Source of the DNA: Vibrio sagamiensis NBRC 104589
GTDB taxonomy: Bacteria; Pseudomonadota; Gammaproteobacteria; Enterobacterales; Vibrionaceae
Direction: 5' to 3'
NCBI RefSeq assembly: GCF_007990935.1
Contig: NZ_BJXJ01000019.1
Location: 1 to 64,000 of the forward strand
DNA: 64,000 nucleotides
The first letter of the stretch is position 1. The number at the start of each line of letters is the position of its first letter. The translations under genes and the position numbers were made by a program. The notes under the pieces were generated by a model that saw only the letters and a program-made list of their open reading frames with translations, made no database searches and had not been told where the DNA came from. Positions 63,785 through 64,000 of this stretch are shown here, one piece after another.

Positions 63785-64000
63785 ATGGAATCTCAAAAAG
63801 AACCCAATCCACATTACCTGGCATCTCCACCTAAACCTCATTCCACCGAAGATGAAATCGACTTACGTGAACTTCTCAAAGCGTTGTGGAGTGGTAAGTG
63901 GCTCATTATCTCAATTACATTTGTGTTTACTGTTGGCTCAATCTTTTATGCACTGAGTCTGCCAAATATCTATAAATCAGATGCGCTTTTAGCGCCGGCT
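63785..64000 (+). CDS. Wzz/OtnB-type chain-length regulator (N-terminal part)
   Basis: The first 72 codons are in the window. MESQKEPNPHYLASPPKP is followed by DEIDLRELLKALWSGKWLIISITFVFTVGSIFYALSLPNIYKSDALL, the usual start of Wzz/co-polymerase proteins: a DLRELL motif, a first membrane helix and the YxSxA motif after it. AGGA lies about 10 bases upstream. It follows the SLBB export gene after 280 bp without another gene, as wzz (otnB) follows otnA in Vibrio. Confidence 0.88.
   Translation, partial: MESQKEPNPHYLASPPKPHSTEDEIDLRELLKALWSGKWLIISITFVFTVGSIFYALSLPNIYKSDALLAPA

Noticed and set aside
1..64000. tRNA, rRNA, prophage or intact insertion sequence
   Set aside because: I looked for CCA-ended cloverleaf arms, rRNA blocks, integrases and transposases and found none that I could support.

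Overview
The window reads as a chromosome segment of a Vibrio (Vibrionaceae). The conserved order rph-pyrE / lpxL-slmA-coaBC / radC-rpmB-rpmG-mutM-coaD, followed by a waa (LPS core) cluster with hldD and then a yjbEFGH (wbf)-type cluster and a JUMPStart/ops-led polysaccharide export operon, matches my memory of the region around the LPS and O-antigen/capsule locus of Vibrio chromosome 1. A TtpC-containing TonB cluster and a ToxR/ToxS-like pair also point to Vibrionaceae. No rRNA, tRNA, CRISPR, prophage or intact insertion sequence is visible.

Region 1 (1-12742, + strand) is a visibly AT-rich, apparently complete Tad/Flp type IVb pilus locus: Flp pilin, prepilin peptidase, CpaB/RcpC, secretin RcpA, small lipoprotein, TadZ, TadA, TadB, TadC, TadD, TadE, TadF, TadG and an OmpA-like protein. 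It ends in a membrane-bound winged-helix regulator and a small ToxS/FidL-like partner. Most genes overlap, so it is probably one operon. A possible second, divergent pilin starts at the left edge.

Region 2 (12948-20584, - strand) holds a TonB-dependent receptor followed by a TonB2-type energising cluster: DUF3450 protein, TtpC, ExbB, ExbD, TonB and a TPR protein. Divergent from it (21394-27092, + strand) is a YejABEF-like peptide ABC transporter whose ATPase is two separate genes. The receptor and the transporter could form one outer-to-inner membrane uptake route.

Region 3 (27281-36653) is housekeeping: a YgiW/BOF protein, yicC, rph-pyrE with an attenuator-like hairpin, lpxL, slmA, coaBC, radC, rpmB-rpmG and mutM.

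Region 4 (37012-55026) is the LPS core/lipid A region. Core genes (GT90, coaD, GT4, waaE-like, GT9, dgkA, kdkA on one side; GT25, waaA, waaF, lpxM, hldD on the other) flank an inserted dTDP-sugar block: rmlB, rmlA, fdtA, fdtC, fdtB, an acyltransferase, a GT2 and a pyruvyltransferase. The FdtA-specific residues suggest dTDP-Fuc3NAc. Between the GT2 and the pyruvyltransferase lie decayed remnants of a second kdkA 3' end and a second rmlA, which record an earlier recombination of this block.

Region 5 (55106-64000) carries yjbHGFE on the minus strand, then intergenic DNA rich in CTAGG repeats. An ops element precedes a beta-barrel outer-membrane protein, a 917-residue six-SLBB polysaccharide export protein and the start of a Wzz-type chain-length regulator. 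The CTAGG repeat family (7- and 8-bp tandem units around a shared core) recurs at 29.7, 30.4, 55.1, 59.4 and 59.7 kb and is the most unusual non-coding signal. All functional names come from reading the sequence and from family knowledge; no database search was run.
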